From the NCBI GenBank assembly GCA_964587855.1, contig CAZPLT010000004.1:1-52827 (forward strand): a stretch of DNA of 52,827 nucleotides, given 5' to 3'. Both the position numbers and the translations under genes were made by a program. The stretch is from WRCA01 sp964587855. GTDB taxonomy: Bacteria; Pseudomonadota; Alphaproteobacteria; Rs-D84. The notes under the pieces were generated by a model that searched no databases, was not told the DNA's origin, and saw nothing but the letters and a program-made list of their open reading frames with translations. Shown piece by piece: positions 42,020 through 50,254 of this stretch (position 1 is its first letter; each line of letters begins with the position of its first letter).

Positions 42020-42649
42020 TTATATCATAACCAGCCAAACAATCGGCATAACCAAAATCCATCCATCAAAGCGATCAATAACACCGCCATGTCCAGGCAG
42101 CAAGTTTCCAAAATCTTTAATTCCTAATTTGCGTTTTAATGCGCTGGATGAAATGTCACCATATTGTGATAACAATGAAACAGAAATTCCAATCCACATC
42201 AGTTGTGGCATAAATGTATCAGTCCCTAGCAATCCGTACAAAACAGCGGCGATTGTTCCGCAAATAATACCGGCAATTTGTCCAGACCAAGTTTTCCCAG
42301 GGGAAATTTTAGGACACATTTTTTCGCCACCAATTAATCGACCAAAAAACCAGGCCCCTGTATCGGCTGCTGCAATAACCAAAAGCAACAACAACATAAT
42401 CCAAGGTTTTGTCCCAACAAAATATCCGGCCACACCAACCAATATTAACCAAGCCCCAAATGCAACGCGCAATGCGCATAATTTTTTGTTTTTAATTTTC
42501 AGACGCACAGTTTCAAAAACCATTGCGGCTGCAACCAATACGGCCAACCAACGAACAGCTGGGATTTTATAATATTCCGCAATTGCGGCAATTGCAGCGA
42601 TTGCAACCATGGCCGCACTTGTTAAGATTCTTTTTTGTGTTTCTTTCAT
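42020..42649 (-). CDS. cdsA: Phosphatidate cytidylyltransferase
   Basis: The protein has about 209 aa from the ATG at 42649 (GGGGAAAA upstream; another ATG at 42676 would overlap uppS). It has several hydrophobic segments and the CdsA signature near the C-terminus: SQYGDISSSALKRKLGIKD followed by PGHGGVIDRFDG. It makes CDP-diacylglycerol for phospholipid synthesis. It is somewhat short compared with the usual 260-280 aa. Confidence 0.93.
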   Translation of the reverse strand: MKETQKRILTSAAMVAIAAIAAIAEYYKIPAVRWLAVLVAAAMVFETVRLKIKNKKLCALRVAFGAWLILVGVAGYFVGTKPWIMLLLLLVIAAADTGAWFFGRLIGGEKMCPKISPGKTWSGQIAGIICGTIAAVLYGLLGTDTFMPQLMWIGISVSLLSQYGDISSSALKRKLGIKDFGNLLPGHGGVIDRFDGWILVMPIVWLVMI

Positions 42650-42665
42650 AATTTTCCCCTGATAA

Positions 42666-43364
42666 TTATTTTCCAAATCTGCGTTTTCTGTTCGAATATT
42701 CGTTCAACATTTTTTCGTAATCTTGAGTTTTTAATGCAGGCCAGAATTTCGGATAAAATATTAATTCTGCATAAGCCAATTTCCATAACATAAAATTAGA
42801 AATACGTTCTTCTTCGCTGGTTCTGACAACTAGATCAATTGGTAATAATTCGCCTGAATCCATAAAAGATTCAAATTCATCCATACTAACTGATTTACCG
42901 TTTTCGATTGCAGCATTTGTTGCACGTAATATTTCGTCCTGTCCACCATAATCCAATGCCATAACAATAGTCCCAGCAGTATTTTCACTGGTTTTATTTT
43001 CTATACCTTCGAACATTTTGATTACTTTTGCTGAAAATCTGTCGCGGCGACCAATAATTTTAACGCGTATATTTTTTTCATGAGCACGGTCCGCATGTTG
43101 TTGAAGTTCGGCGGTCATTAAATCCATCAAATATTTAACTTCGTCAGCTGGCCGTAACCAATTTTCAGTTGAAAAAAGGAAATAACTGACGGTGGATACC
43201 CCATGTTGAATAAAGAATTCAGCGGACTTGTCAACTACTTCTGCACCCAGTTTATATCCAGCAACAGCAGGCATTCCACGATTACGTGCCCAACGACGAT
43301 TTCCATCACATATAAATGCGATATGTTGTGGGATTTTTGTTTCTTTTTTCTTTTTAAATAACAT
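42666..43364 (-). CDS. uppS: Undecaprenyl diphosphate synthase (cis-prenyltransferase)
   Basis: The 232-aa protein has ICDGNRRWARNRG (the catalytic Asp motif, in most species MDGNGRWA), FLFSTENWLRP and the C-terminal DLVVRTSEEERISNFMLWKLAYAEL motif (core RTSEEERISNF). It extends farnesyl diphosphate to the C55 lipid carrier for peptidoglycan and polysaccharide. First gene of the minus-strand operon, AAGGAAAG upstream. It diverges from bamA. Confidence 0.95.
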   Translation of the reverse strand: MLFKKKKETKIPQHIAFICDGNRRWARNRGMPAVAGYKLGAEVVDKSAEFFIQHGVSTVSYFLFSTENWLRPADEVKYLMDLMTAELQQHADRAHEKNIRVKIIGRRDRFSAKVIKMFEGIENKTSENTAGTIVMALDYGGQDEILRATNAAIENGKSVSMDEFESFMDSGELLPIDLVVRTSEEERISNFMLWKLAYAELIFYPKFWPALKTQDYEKMLNEYSNRKRRFGK

Positions 43365-43426
43365 TTACTTTCCTTACCCCGGCAATTTTATAATGTAAAT
43401 TGTCAAAAAACAAGCTCTTTTAATCC

Positions 43427-43455
43427 TTGAAACTGGGACAATAAATTGCTAAGTT
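43427..43455 (+). promoter_or_regulatory. Promoter for bamA, leaderless type
   Basis: TTGAAA (43427-43432), 17-bp spacer, TAAGTT (43450-43455) preceded by TGC (extended -10). The ATG is eight bases after the -10 element. Confidence 0.65.
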
Positions 43456-43462
43456 TGAAAAC

Positions 43463-45748
43463 ATGAAAAAAATCATATCTTTGGCTTTTTGCCTTTTACC
43501 TTTTGTTGCGGCGTCTGCTGCGACAATTTTACGTGTTGATGTTACCGGTAACAAACGTATGGACGCCGAATCCGTTCGCTTACTGGCGGATGTTAAAACA
43601 GGTGTAAATATAAATTCCGAGGATATAAATCAAATCGTAAAACGGTTGCAACAATCTGGGTATTTTTCGGCTGTTTCCGCAAAAATGGACGGAAATGTAT
43701 TGAAAATTAATATTACCGAAGCGCCAACAATTGCCCAGGTTACTGTCGAGGGTAACGATGAAATATCAACCGAAGATTTGAAAAAAGAAATCCAGGTAAA
43801 AGAACGCGGAACATTTGATGAAACCGAAATTGGCGCGGATGTTCAAAGATTGTTAACTGTCTATCAGCGCAAGGGTTTTTTTGGTACTCGGGTAAACCCA
43901 CAAAAAATACAGCAAGAAGATGGTCGTGTTAATGTTGTATATGAAATAAAAGAAGGTCATCCAACCTATATTAAAGATATAAAATTCAAGGGTAATGATA
44001 ATTTTTCATCACGCACACTGGGTAAAGAATTATTGTCGCGCGAGCATGCTTGGTGGAAATTTATGGCTCAGTTCGATGTTTATGACGAGGACCGAATTCA
44101 ATATGATGCGCAAATGATACGTCAATTTTATCTGCGCAATGGATATGCAGATGTCCAGGTAAGAATTCAAAATGGTACATTTACTCCTGATCGTGAATAT
44201 TACTCGGTAGTATTTGATGTTCAAGAAGGTAAAAGATATAAATTTGGTGAATTAAAAATAGAAAATCCATTCAAAGATGTTGATGATAAAGATTTGAAAG
44301 ATGTTTTAGAAATGAGAGCAGGCGATATTTATAATGTGGATAAAGTAGATTCAACAATTTCAGCATTACGTGGTGTGGTTGCATTCCAAGGATATTCTTT
44401 TATAAATGTTGATACAATTCCTGAAAAAAATGATACTGATCGTACAATCTCTATGACCTTTAAGATTCAAAAAACGAATCGTATTTATTTAGACAGTATA
44501 AATATACTTGGGAATGTCAGAACTTTTGACAGCGTAATTGAACATCAATTAGATGTTCGCGGGGGGGATCCATTTTCTTTGCAAACTATAGAAGCCGGGC
44601 GTCAAAGAATGATGCGTTCCAGATATTATAAAGATGTTCAAATGGTTCCAACACGCATTTCTGGAACAAACCTGATGAATTTGGATGTAAAAGTAGAAGA
44701 ACAACCCACTGGTGAACTTTCTGGTGGTGTTGGTTGGTCCAGTATTAATGGATTTATGGTTGACGCTGGAATTACCGAAACTAATTTTATGGGTCGTGGT
44801 CAAATGGTTCAATTAAAGGGCAGTATTGCACAATATACCAAACAGGTTTCGTTGGGCTTTACTGAACCTTATTTGTTTGGGCGTGAATTGTCCGGAGGAT
44901 TTGATGTAAATTATACAATGTATAATTATGGCAGCTTGGGCAGCTATGGTTATGATCGTGATAGCCTTTCATTGTCTGGTCGTTTGGGTTGGAAGCTGAC
45001 CGATCATTGGACCCAAATGATGCGTTTGTCTGCAATGTATGATCAAAACTATGATTTACATACGGCCAGCGGTTGGCAACAAGCAAGTTTATATACACTG
45101 GGAACAACTTTTAAATATCAAAATCTGGATACGGATTTTAAACAAAATACGCATACTGGTATAGTTGCAAATCTTGGCGTTGCTTATACAGGTTTCGGAG
45201 TTAGTACAGAGACATTTATGCGTTATAGTGGAGATATTACAGGATTATTAAATTTCTTTGAGAACAGATGGCAATTGAAATCTAGTTTGGAATTTGGTTA
45301 TGCACAGCCACTGGAAGGGGATTATATCAGCCGAGTATATCGTTATTTCTTGGGGGGTGAATCTTTGCGCGGATTCCAAATTGCTGGTATAGGATCACGT
45401 AACTGGGCATATCGTAATTATGCGCTGGGGGGGCTATGGAAAGCAAATGGTAGTACTCAATTAAACTTCCCTGTATTTATACCTGATGAATACCAGGTCA
45501 AAGGATTTGTATTTGCGGATTATGGTGTTGTTGGTAAACCACCAAAAGAAGAATATACATATACATTAAGTGGTACTTCGGTAACCAGTGATAACTTTAT
45601 AGATCAAGATTTGCGAACCAGTGTTGGTGTTGGTGTTTTCTGGAATACACCGATGGGACCTATGAATTTCTCGTGGGGTTGGCCGTTAAAGATAAATGAA
45701 TATGACCGAGAACAAAGATTCTTGTTATCGTTTGAAACTCAGTTTTAA
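43463..45748 (+). CDS. bamA: Outer-membrane protein assembly factor BamA
   Basis: The 761-aa protein has a signal peptide (cleavage near AASAA), about five POTRA repeats (residues 20-420) and a C-terminal 16-strand barrel with the LRGF motif (GGESLRGF near residue 635; VRGF in E. coli) and a terminal Phe, as expected for BamA substrates and BamA itself. It inserts beta-barrel proteins into the outer membrane. It lacks a Shine-Dalgarno site. skp and lpxD, which often follow it, are elsewhere in this window. Confidence 0.96.
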   Translation: MKKIISLAFCLLPFVAASAATILRVDVTGNKRMDAESVRLLADVKTGVNINSEDINQIVKRLQQSGYFSAVSAKMDGNVLKINITEAPTIAQVTVEGNDEISTEDLKKEIQVKERGTFDETEIGADVQRLLTVYQRKGFFGTRVNPQKIQQEDGRVNVVYEIKEGHPTYIKDIKFKGNDNFSSRTLGKELLSREHAWWKFMAQFDVYDEDRIQYDAQMIRQFYLRNGYADVQVRIQNGTFTPDREYYSVVFDVQEGKRYKFGELKIENPFKDVDDKDLKDVLEMRAGDIYNVDKVDSTISALRGVVAFQGYSFINVDTIPEKNDTDRTISMTFKIQKTNRIYLDSINILGNVRTFDSVIEHQLDVRGGDPFSLQTIEAGRQRMMRSRYYKDVQMVPTRISGTNLMNLDVKVEEQPTGELSGGVGWSSINGFMVDAGITETNFMGRGQMVQLKGSIAQYTKQVSLGFTEPYLFGRELSGGFDVNYTMYNYGSLGSYGYDRDSLSLSGRLGWKLTDHWTQMMRLSAMYDQNYDLHTASGWQQASLYTLGTTFKYQNLDTDFKQNTHTGIVANLGVAYTGFGVSTETFMRYSGDITGLLNFFENRWQLKSSLEFGYAQPLEGDYISRVYRYFLGGESLRGFQIAGIGSRNWAYRNYALGGLWKANGSTQLNFPVFIPDEYQVKGFVFADYGVVGKPPKEEYTYTLSGTSVTSDNFIDQDLRTSVGVGVFWNTPMGPMNFSWGWPLKINEYDREQRFLLSFETQF

Positions 45749-46233
45749 TTGTTTCTGCAAGAACGTAAATTATAGTTTATAATTTCTTGTTTTGCAGCAT
45801 TTAACATATTTTGTTCAGCTAAGTTTAAGTTTGCCATGGATAATATACCAATAATTTTTTCAGCTGATTTTACATTGTTTTCACTGGGGATAATCGGATG
45901 ATTTTCAGGCTGTGGTACTTCTGGGCCTTTAATATCTTTTATCTTGTCAAAACATAAAGAAAACAATTCTATTTCCTCTGGGGTTTTTGGTCCACCGCTT
46001 TCTATTATTTTTATAAAAAAGTCCATATAATTTTCATATTTTTTCATAAAAACCTTATGCTTTCTGGTAAAAGAATGTATTATTTTGGTCGCTATTGCTA
46101 GATCTTTTTTTATAGGACGAGTTCTTGTAAAGTAATTATATGAAATTGCATTATCTTGTTTAGCAATAGAAAGCCACGCTTTCAGCATTGAAGGAAATAA
46201 TTTACCATTAAAAAAATATGGTTTTTTTGACAT
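45745..46233 (-). CDS. Hypothetical protein (162 aa)
   Basis: Family not recognised. It is basic in the first third and helical throughout, with a Pro-rich linker (PEVPQPENHP) near residue 105 and a C-terminal Cys. No signal peptide is seen. Its end overlaps the bamA stop by four bases in convergent orientation. Its AT-rich sequence and lack of neighbours on its strand suggest an accessory gene. Confidence 0.6.
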   Translation of the reverse strand: MSKKPYFFNGKLFPSMLKAWLSIAKQDNAISYNYFTRTRPIKKDLAIATKIIHSFTRKHKVFMKKYENYMDFFIKIIESGGPKTPEEIELFSLCFDKIKDIKGPEVPQPENHPIIPSENNVKSAEKIIGILSMANLNLAEQNMLNAAKQEIINYNLRSCRNN

Positions 46234-46310
46234 AATTAAGACTAATTTTATATACTAAAGTTATTATTGTCAATATATTTTATAGTTTAATAAATTTCTT
46301 TGCTTTACGC

Positions 46311-46340
46311 TTGACGCAATGCTTAGAAATTCACTATAAT
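46311..46340 (+). promoter_or_regulatory. Promoter of the second secretion-like cluster
   Basis: TTGACG (46311-46316), 18-bp spacer, consensus TATAAT (46335-46340), followed by an AAAAAGGTGGG ribosome binding region before ATG 46366. Confidence 0.75.
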
Positions 46341-46365
46341 TTTTATAAAAGAAAAAGGTGGGAAA

Positions 46366-46512
46366 ATGAAAAAAATTCTTTTGGGCTTATTGGTAGTTTT
46401 TGCGTTGGCCGGGTGCGGACAGGTTTATGATCGTGAACCCGTTGGTGTCGGATTTGATAACAACGAATTAAAATTGTCCCCTTGCGCGTGTATGCAGGTT
46501 TATAGGGCATAA
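46366..46512 (+). CDS. Small lipoprotein, VirB7-like (48 aa)
   Basis: A short lipoprotein: lipid signal ending LAGC at residues 14-17 and a 31-residue mature part with two further Cys (PCAC near residue 40). VirB7 proteins of T4SS are small lipoproteins of this length, placed before virB8. The next two genes look VirB8-like, so the position fits, but VirB7 is too short for a firm call by eye. It has a strong promoter and ribosome binding site. Confidence 0.65.
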   Translation: MKKILLGLLVVFALAGCGQVYDREPVGVGFDNNELKLSPCACMQVYRA

Positions 46513-46528
46513 CAGATAAGATAACATC

Positions 46529-47212
46529 ATGGATTTTCCGGCAGATTATGATACAAGAATGTTCCCGGAGACACGCTATCTTTCAATGGCGCGGATGTTT
46601 GCTATTTGGTCTGCAGTATTATTTTTTTTAATAGTAGGGCTTTCTTGGACTTTGGTTTGGACCATGCGTGCCAGTCGAACTGAACCTGTTTTATTTTCAA
46701 TATCTGATGATGGAACAACTTGGACAGCTATTATTGGTGGGGATACACGTTTAAAATATTCTGCTATGCGTGTTATGCAAGAATCAGTGGTTGTAAATTT
46801 CACACAGCTTTGGTTTAAAATTTCTAACGATGCAAAAGAAAACGAAGAAAATTGGTGCAAATGTGATCCTGCAAAATGTTGGAGTAATGAATTAGCCCCA
46901 GTGAGATGTAATATTTGTTGTGCATCTGGCGAAAGTTTATTTACCAATTTTTCAGAAGTTGTAAACAATGATTTTCGTGTACGTGCGACAGCTGGTGAAG
47001 AATGGTCAGTAATTCCAGAAACAATTCATGCAGTACCAGTTGGTGTAATTTCAGACAAGGGTGGGCTTTGGTCTTTAACTGCAAGCATTAATATGGGTGG
47101 CGGTAAAATACAAAATATAGAAGCATATGCTAAAATAACGAAATCAGAGCAAGGTTATCCTGCAACTTTGAGATATTATGTTGAAGATTTCAATGCATAT
47201 CCGGCGGAATAA
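46529..47212 (+). CDS. Membrane-anchored protein, possible VirB8-like fold (227 aa)
   Basis: One membrane helix (residues 28-48) follows a 27-residue cytosolic N-tail, and the rest is periplasmic. Eight or so Cys residues (CKCDPAKC, CNICC) lie near residues 108-132 and suggest disulfides or a metal site. The C-terminal 90 residues look like alternating strands and finish YPATLRYYVEDFNAYP, which resembles the end position of the VirB8 periplasmic domain. No VirB8 NPLG motif is present. The stop overlaps the next start. Confidence 0.6.
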   Translation: MDFPADYDTRMFPETRYLSMARMFAIWSAVLFFLIVGLSWTLVWTMRASRTEPVLFSISDDGTTWTAIIGGDTRLKYSAMRVMQESVVVNFTQLWFKISNDAKENEENWCKCDPAKCWSNELAPVRCNICCASGESLFTNFSEVVNNDFRVRATAGEEWSVIPETIHAVPVGVISDKGGLWSLTASINMGGGKIQNIEAYAKITKSEQGYPATLRYYVEDFNAYPAE

Positions 47213-47862
47213 TGAAAAAATTAACGATATTTTTATTTGGAAGTTTTTTACTGGTTATCGCGGCTGGTCTGGCAATTATTGGTGCAAAGATTTTTGATGT
47301 CAGTCGTAACTTTTCCGTAAATTCGGTTATATTTCAACCTGCAGATTTATCCAGGGATAGAATTGAAAAACCTTTACCACTGCATGTTTTATCAGATGAT
47401 TTTATACGCGACAATTTGATAAAAAAATTTGTTTATGAATATTTTTATATAGTTCCAGATTCTGGCAATATAAAAAAACGCAGAATGCCGCGCAGTACTC
47501 TGGCAGAGATGTCAAGCGAATCAGTATTTAATCAGTGGAATAACGATTTCGCAAAAGATATGGAAAAGCAAGCAGATGAAAATGTTATGCGGCGTGTATT
47601 TGTAAAAAGCATCGTTCTGCCGCCCAGCAGTGAATATTTTCAAATAACTTATGATTTGCTGACATGGAATATTGCAAACGATATTAAGGCTGCACCGCAA
47701 ATTCAAAAAAACAAAACAATGTCTATTAGATTGAATTTTGAAAAAATGGTGAAACAAAAACAAGCAAATGGAATAAATTTCGATGTAAAAAAGTATTTGT
47801 CGAATGGTGCAGATCCTGCTACGATTCTAAGGTTCAGAGTATTAGAAGTCATAGTTAAATAA
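47212..47862 (+). CDS. Membrane-anchored VirB8-like protein (216 aa)
   Basis: One N-terminal membrane helix (residues 5-25) and a periplasmic domain. Order of elements matches the VirB8 at 19455: a helix with IRDNLIKKFVYEYFY, a helix with MSSESVFNQWNNDF, then strands VKSIVLPP, YFQITYDLLTW, TMSIRLNFEKM and RFRVLEVIV. I infer a VirB8-like fold; the canonical NPLGFQV motif is replaced by DPATILRFRVLEV. The gene starts in the stop of the previous one (TAATG), which couples their translation. Confidence 0.62.
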   Translation: MKKLTIFLFGSFLLVIAAGLAIIGAKIFDVSRNFSVNSVIFQPADLSRDRIEKPLPLHVLSDDFIRDNLIKKFVYEYFYIVPDSGNIKKRRMPRSTLAEMSSESVFNQWNNDFAKDMEKQADENVMRRVFVKSIVLPPSSEYFQITYDLLTWNIANDIKAAPQIQKNKTMSIRLNFEKMVKQKQANGINFDVKKYLSNGADPATILRFRVLEVIVK

Positions 47863-47872
47863 GGAAAAATAA

Positions 47873-48739
47873 GTGAAAAAAAATAAAAAGTCTTTTTTAT
47901 ATAAATCGATAAAGCTTTCACTAGCAGTTTGTTTTATGCTTTTTCATATTTTTGCTGTATCAACTTTTTATAATACAGCGTGGGCGGACGAAGAAAAAGA
48001 TCCATTTATTATTGATGCAGAAATGGGCACAGATTCTAAATTACCGAATGCAACAATTTCTGACCCAGAGCCTGTTGAATTTGACAGTACTCCATTGGTA
48101 TTGAACGATGGTGCCGGGTATTATGCTATTTCTAATTTTGATATTTCTGGAATTTATTTGGGTATGCCATTTGAAGATGTTCAAACTTTATTTTTCAAAA
48201 AACAGTCTTTATATGTTCCACGTAAAAAAAATTCCATAATTTTTACTTTGACCAGTGATTGGCGTGTAAATCTAGATTATGAATGTACCCAACAGGGAAT
48301 ATATGTTCCGTCTGAACTGGAAAAATGCATCTTGTCTGCTGCTCGTAAACGTGGATTATTATATCCAGCAGAATTACATTTGGTACGTGAATCAACCGGG
48401 GAAACCATAGATATTTATTTTACAAGCAATGCGACCGAGAATGTTGTTTGGCGTGTTGTTTATAAAAATGATGTTAATGATATGCCAGGATCTGCGGAAA
48501 AATATTCTCAGCAACGTGATAATAAAATAATAGTATTTTGGCAGGAAGTTGTTGGAAAATATGGTCAGCCAAACAGTGGCAATGATAAATGGGTATCCAG
48601 TAATAATTCGTTTGACCCGATGTTAACGGCATATTATGGAATGCTGGAATTAACAGCCCAAGGAATAATGGCAACAGATACGGCCAAGAACGCTTCTGAT
48701 GCACGTGAAAATTTCCGGGCAAAACCTTATGCTTTCTAA
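47873..48739 (+). CDS. Exported protein of the second secretion-like cluster (288 aa)
   Basis: It starts with GTG at 47873, seven bases after AAGGA. A signal peptide (Lys-rich start, long hydrophobic segment, TAWADE) leads a soluble domain with FDISGIYLGMPFEDVQ near residue 92, a pattern seen in exported proteins of unknown role. A few Cys residues are present. Location after the VirB7/VirB8-like genes suggests a periplasmic partner. Function unknown. Confidence 0.65.
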   Translation: MKKNKKSFLYKSIKLSLAVCFMLFHIFAVSTFYNTAWADEEKDPFIIDAEMGTDSKLPNATISDPEPVEFDSTPLVLNDGAGYYAISNFDISGIYLGMPFEDVQTLFFKKQSLYVPRKKNSIIFTLTSDWRVNLDYECTQQGIYVPSELEKCILSAARKRGLLYPAELHLVRESTGETIDIYFTSNATENVVWRVVYKNDVNDMPGSAEKYSQQRDNKIIVFWQEVVGKYGQPNSGNDKWVSSNNSFDPMLTAYYGMLELTAQGIMATDTAKNASDARENFRAKPYAF

Positions 48740-49079
48740 AAATACTTATCAGGCTGGTCTTTTTGCAGAATTTTTAGCGCGTATTTATTTACGCATTCAT
48801 GGATTCAAAATTTTAAAATCCAGATATATAACTGGAAAGTATACCAAGCGCGCAGAAATAGATATAATCGCACGACGTGGAAATTTGGTTGTTTTTATAG
48901 AGGTTAAAAACAGACCGGATATTCGCACAGCATTTGATGCAATTGGTCATACTCAGGCATTAAGATTAAGACGTGCTGCCGAGACATGGATTGTAAAAAA
49001 TCGTTGGAATGGGGACGCCAGATTTGATGTAATTGTTGTGACCGGCTTGCATGTTAAATGGTTCAAAAACGGGATATAA
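48729..49079 (+). CDS. yraN: YraN/UPF0102 family nuclease-fold protein
   Basis: From ATG 48729, which overlaps the previous gene by 11 bases, it has 116 aa. The YraN pattern is present: an early GLFAEFLARIYLRIHGFKIL, then RAEIDIIARR and VVFIEVKNR, the D-E-x-K nuclease-like core. YraN proteins may act in nucleic acid processing or natural transformation, but the role is not settled. The E in the usual GEIDLI is kept as AEIDII. Confidence 0.88.
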   Translation: MLSKNTYQAGLFAEFLARIYLRIHGFKILKSRYITGKYTKRAEIDIIARRGNLVVFIEVKNRPDIRTAFDAIGHTQALRLRRAAETWIVKNRWNGDARFDVIVVTGLHVKWFKNGI

Positions 49080-49080
49080 T

Positions 49081-49515
49081 ATGAAGGCATTAACGCTTTG
49101 GCAACCTTTTGCCCAGGCAATAGCATTAGGGCTGAAAAAGTATGAAACTCGTTCTTGGGCAACTCGGCATCGTGGTCGTTTGGCGATTCATTGCTCGGTA
49201 AAGTCATTAGGAAAAGAATACAAAAAGTTGGCGGATAAATACGGAATAACCGACAAATTGGAATATGAAAAGATAATTGTAATTTGTGATCTGGTCGATT
49301 GTATTTTAATGACAGAGGAGTTTATAAAACAGCAAACACAAACAGAACGAGACTTTGGTGATTGGCGCGTGGGGAGATTCGCTTGGGAGTTTAAAATTAT
49401 CAAAATTTTACAAAATCCAGTTTTAACAAAAGGATATCAAGGTTTATGGAATACAGATTTGTTCCCAGACATGGAAGATACGCCAAAATCTCAACAAATA
49501 AAAATGAATTTTTAA
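49081..49515 (+). CDS. ASCH domain protein
   Basis: The 144-aa protein starts at ATG 49081, one base after yraN. The N-terminus MKALTLWQPFAQAIALG and ETRSWATRHRGRLAIHCS are typical of ASCH (PUA-like) domains, which bind RNA or modified nucleotides. Related ASCH proteins are often found on phages and plasmids. Later parts, with FAWEFKII, match the domain's end. It may be a mobile-element gene at the edge of the phage-like block. Confidence 0.85.
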   Translation: MKALTLWQPFAQAIALGLKKYETRSWATRHRGRLAIHCSVKSLGKEYKKLADKYGITDKLEYEKIIVICDLVDCILMTEEFIKQQTQTERDFGDWRVGRFAWEFKIIKILQNPVLTKGYQGLWNTDLFPDMEDTPKSQQIKMNF

Positions 49516-49530
49516 CCTATAAAAAAAAGA

Positions 49531-49558
49531 TTCCATATATAGATATTTAGTTTATAAT
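49531..49558 (+). promoter_or_regulatory. Promoter for the 49605 lipoprotein
   Basis: Candidate -35 TTCCAT (49531-49536), 16-bp spacer, TATAAT (49553-49558). The -10 is exact but the -35 is weak. Confidence 0.5.
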
Positions 49559-49604
49559 AGCTTTGTTCTGCAAACGCAGTTCTTATTAAACAAGGAGTAA
49601 ACAA

Positions 49605-49754
49605 ATGAAAAAAGCAATATTATTGGGCTTTGCAGTTTTAACATTGGCTGCTTGCACTGGTTCTTATAAATCTGGAAATTGTCAGTATGATTTCTTGCTG
49701 CATAAAGATATTTCTATTTCCAAAATTATTGGTAACGCAACTGGCGGATGCTAA
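49605..49754 (+). CDS. Small lipoprotein (49 aa)
   Basis: ATG 49605 follows CAAGGAG. A lipid signal ends LAAC at residues 14-17, with 33 residues of mature protein that contain two more Cys, one being the last residue. Too short to assign; it resembles the many small outer-membrane lipoproteins here. It has its own promoter and terminator. Confidence 0.7.
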   Translation: MKKAILLGFAVLTLAACTGSYKSGNCQYDFLLHKDISISKIIGNATGGC

Positions 49755-49769
49755 TAAAAAGAAAATAAG

Positions 49770-49791
49770 ACGCGGCGTTTGCCGCGTTTTA
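49770..49791. terminator. Bidirectional terminator
   Basis: ACGCGGC (49770-49776), GTTT loop, GCCGCGT (49781-49787), with T run on the plus strand and an A-rich 5' flank that gives T on the minus strand. It separates the lipoprotein from the convergent gene at 49789. Confidence 0.88.
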
Positions 49792-50034
49792 TTTTATAAC
49801 TGCTGATTTTATCAGCGACAAATCTTCTTTTATTCCATCTATCTTTAATTGTAATTGTCCAATACCAGATTCCAAAATGGTGGTTCTGTTTTCAAGCGCG
49901 GTTATTCGTGCATCAGATTTTTTAATATCGTCTATATCCGAAGATTGTCGGGCTGCCCACCAAATTACTCCACCAATAAAAGCCAATAAAAACCAACTGC
50001 TGCGCAGAGTTTCCATTATTCCATTTTTATCCAT
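49789..50034 (-). CDS. Small membrane protein with coiled coil (81 aa), phage-like
   Basis: I place the start at ATG 50034, behind GGGG; the upstream TTG at 50049 is less likely. One hydrophobic helix (residues 12-28, WFLLAFIGGVIWW) precedes a heptad-like coiled coil (TALENRTTILESGIGQLQ). Such proteins occur in phage lysis or late regions (holin or spanin-like). The start overlaps the stop of the upstream gene by eight bases. Confidence 0.65.
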   Translation of the reverse strand: MDKNGIMETLRSSWFLLAFIGGVIWWAARQSSDIDDIKKSDARITALENRTTILESGIGQLQLKIDGIKEDLSLIKSAVIK

Positions 50035-50224
50035 TTTTACCCCGTTCAATTAAAGTTTCAATTTGATGTACCAATGCTCGCCCGGCTTCCAAAGAGCGCA
50101 ATTCTGCATCGGTTGCATTTGGTCCTAAAAATCGTTCGATGGTTATATTGCGCAAGTGCATCAAAACACGTGCGCCATCATTTGTGCAAAAAGCTCGCGC
50201 AAAAGATTTTTCTATGTCTTTCAT
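50027..50224 (-). CDS. Bbp19-like phage protein (65 aa)
   Basis: A small protein with AFCTNDGARVLMHL near residue 11, which resembles the FxxxxGxxVLxxL start of Bbp19-family phage proteins found near head-tail genes. A second helix is EAGRALVHQIETLI. An AAAGGAAA site precedes the ATG. The assignment is from memory of the motif and should be tested by profile search. Confidence 0.55.
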   Translation of the reverse strand: MKDIEKSFARAFCTNDGARVLMHLRNITIERFLGPNATDAELRSLEAGRALVHQIETLIERGKNG

Positions 50225-50239
50225 TTTTATTTCCTTTTG

Positions 50240-50248
50240 TGATAGAAT
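50240..50248 (+). promoter_or_regulatory. Extended -10 promoter, leaderless type, for gene 50255
   Basis: TGATAGAAT (TGn plus TAGAAT) ends at 50248, six bases before the ATG at 50255. It overlaps the ribosome-binding region of the divergent gene at 50224. Confidence 0.6.
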
Positions 50249-50254
50249 TTATTT

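Noticed and set aside
46576..46968. A 130-aa minus-strand open frame
   Set aside because: Antisense to the VirB8-like membrane protein gene at 46529; no ribosome binding site.
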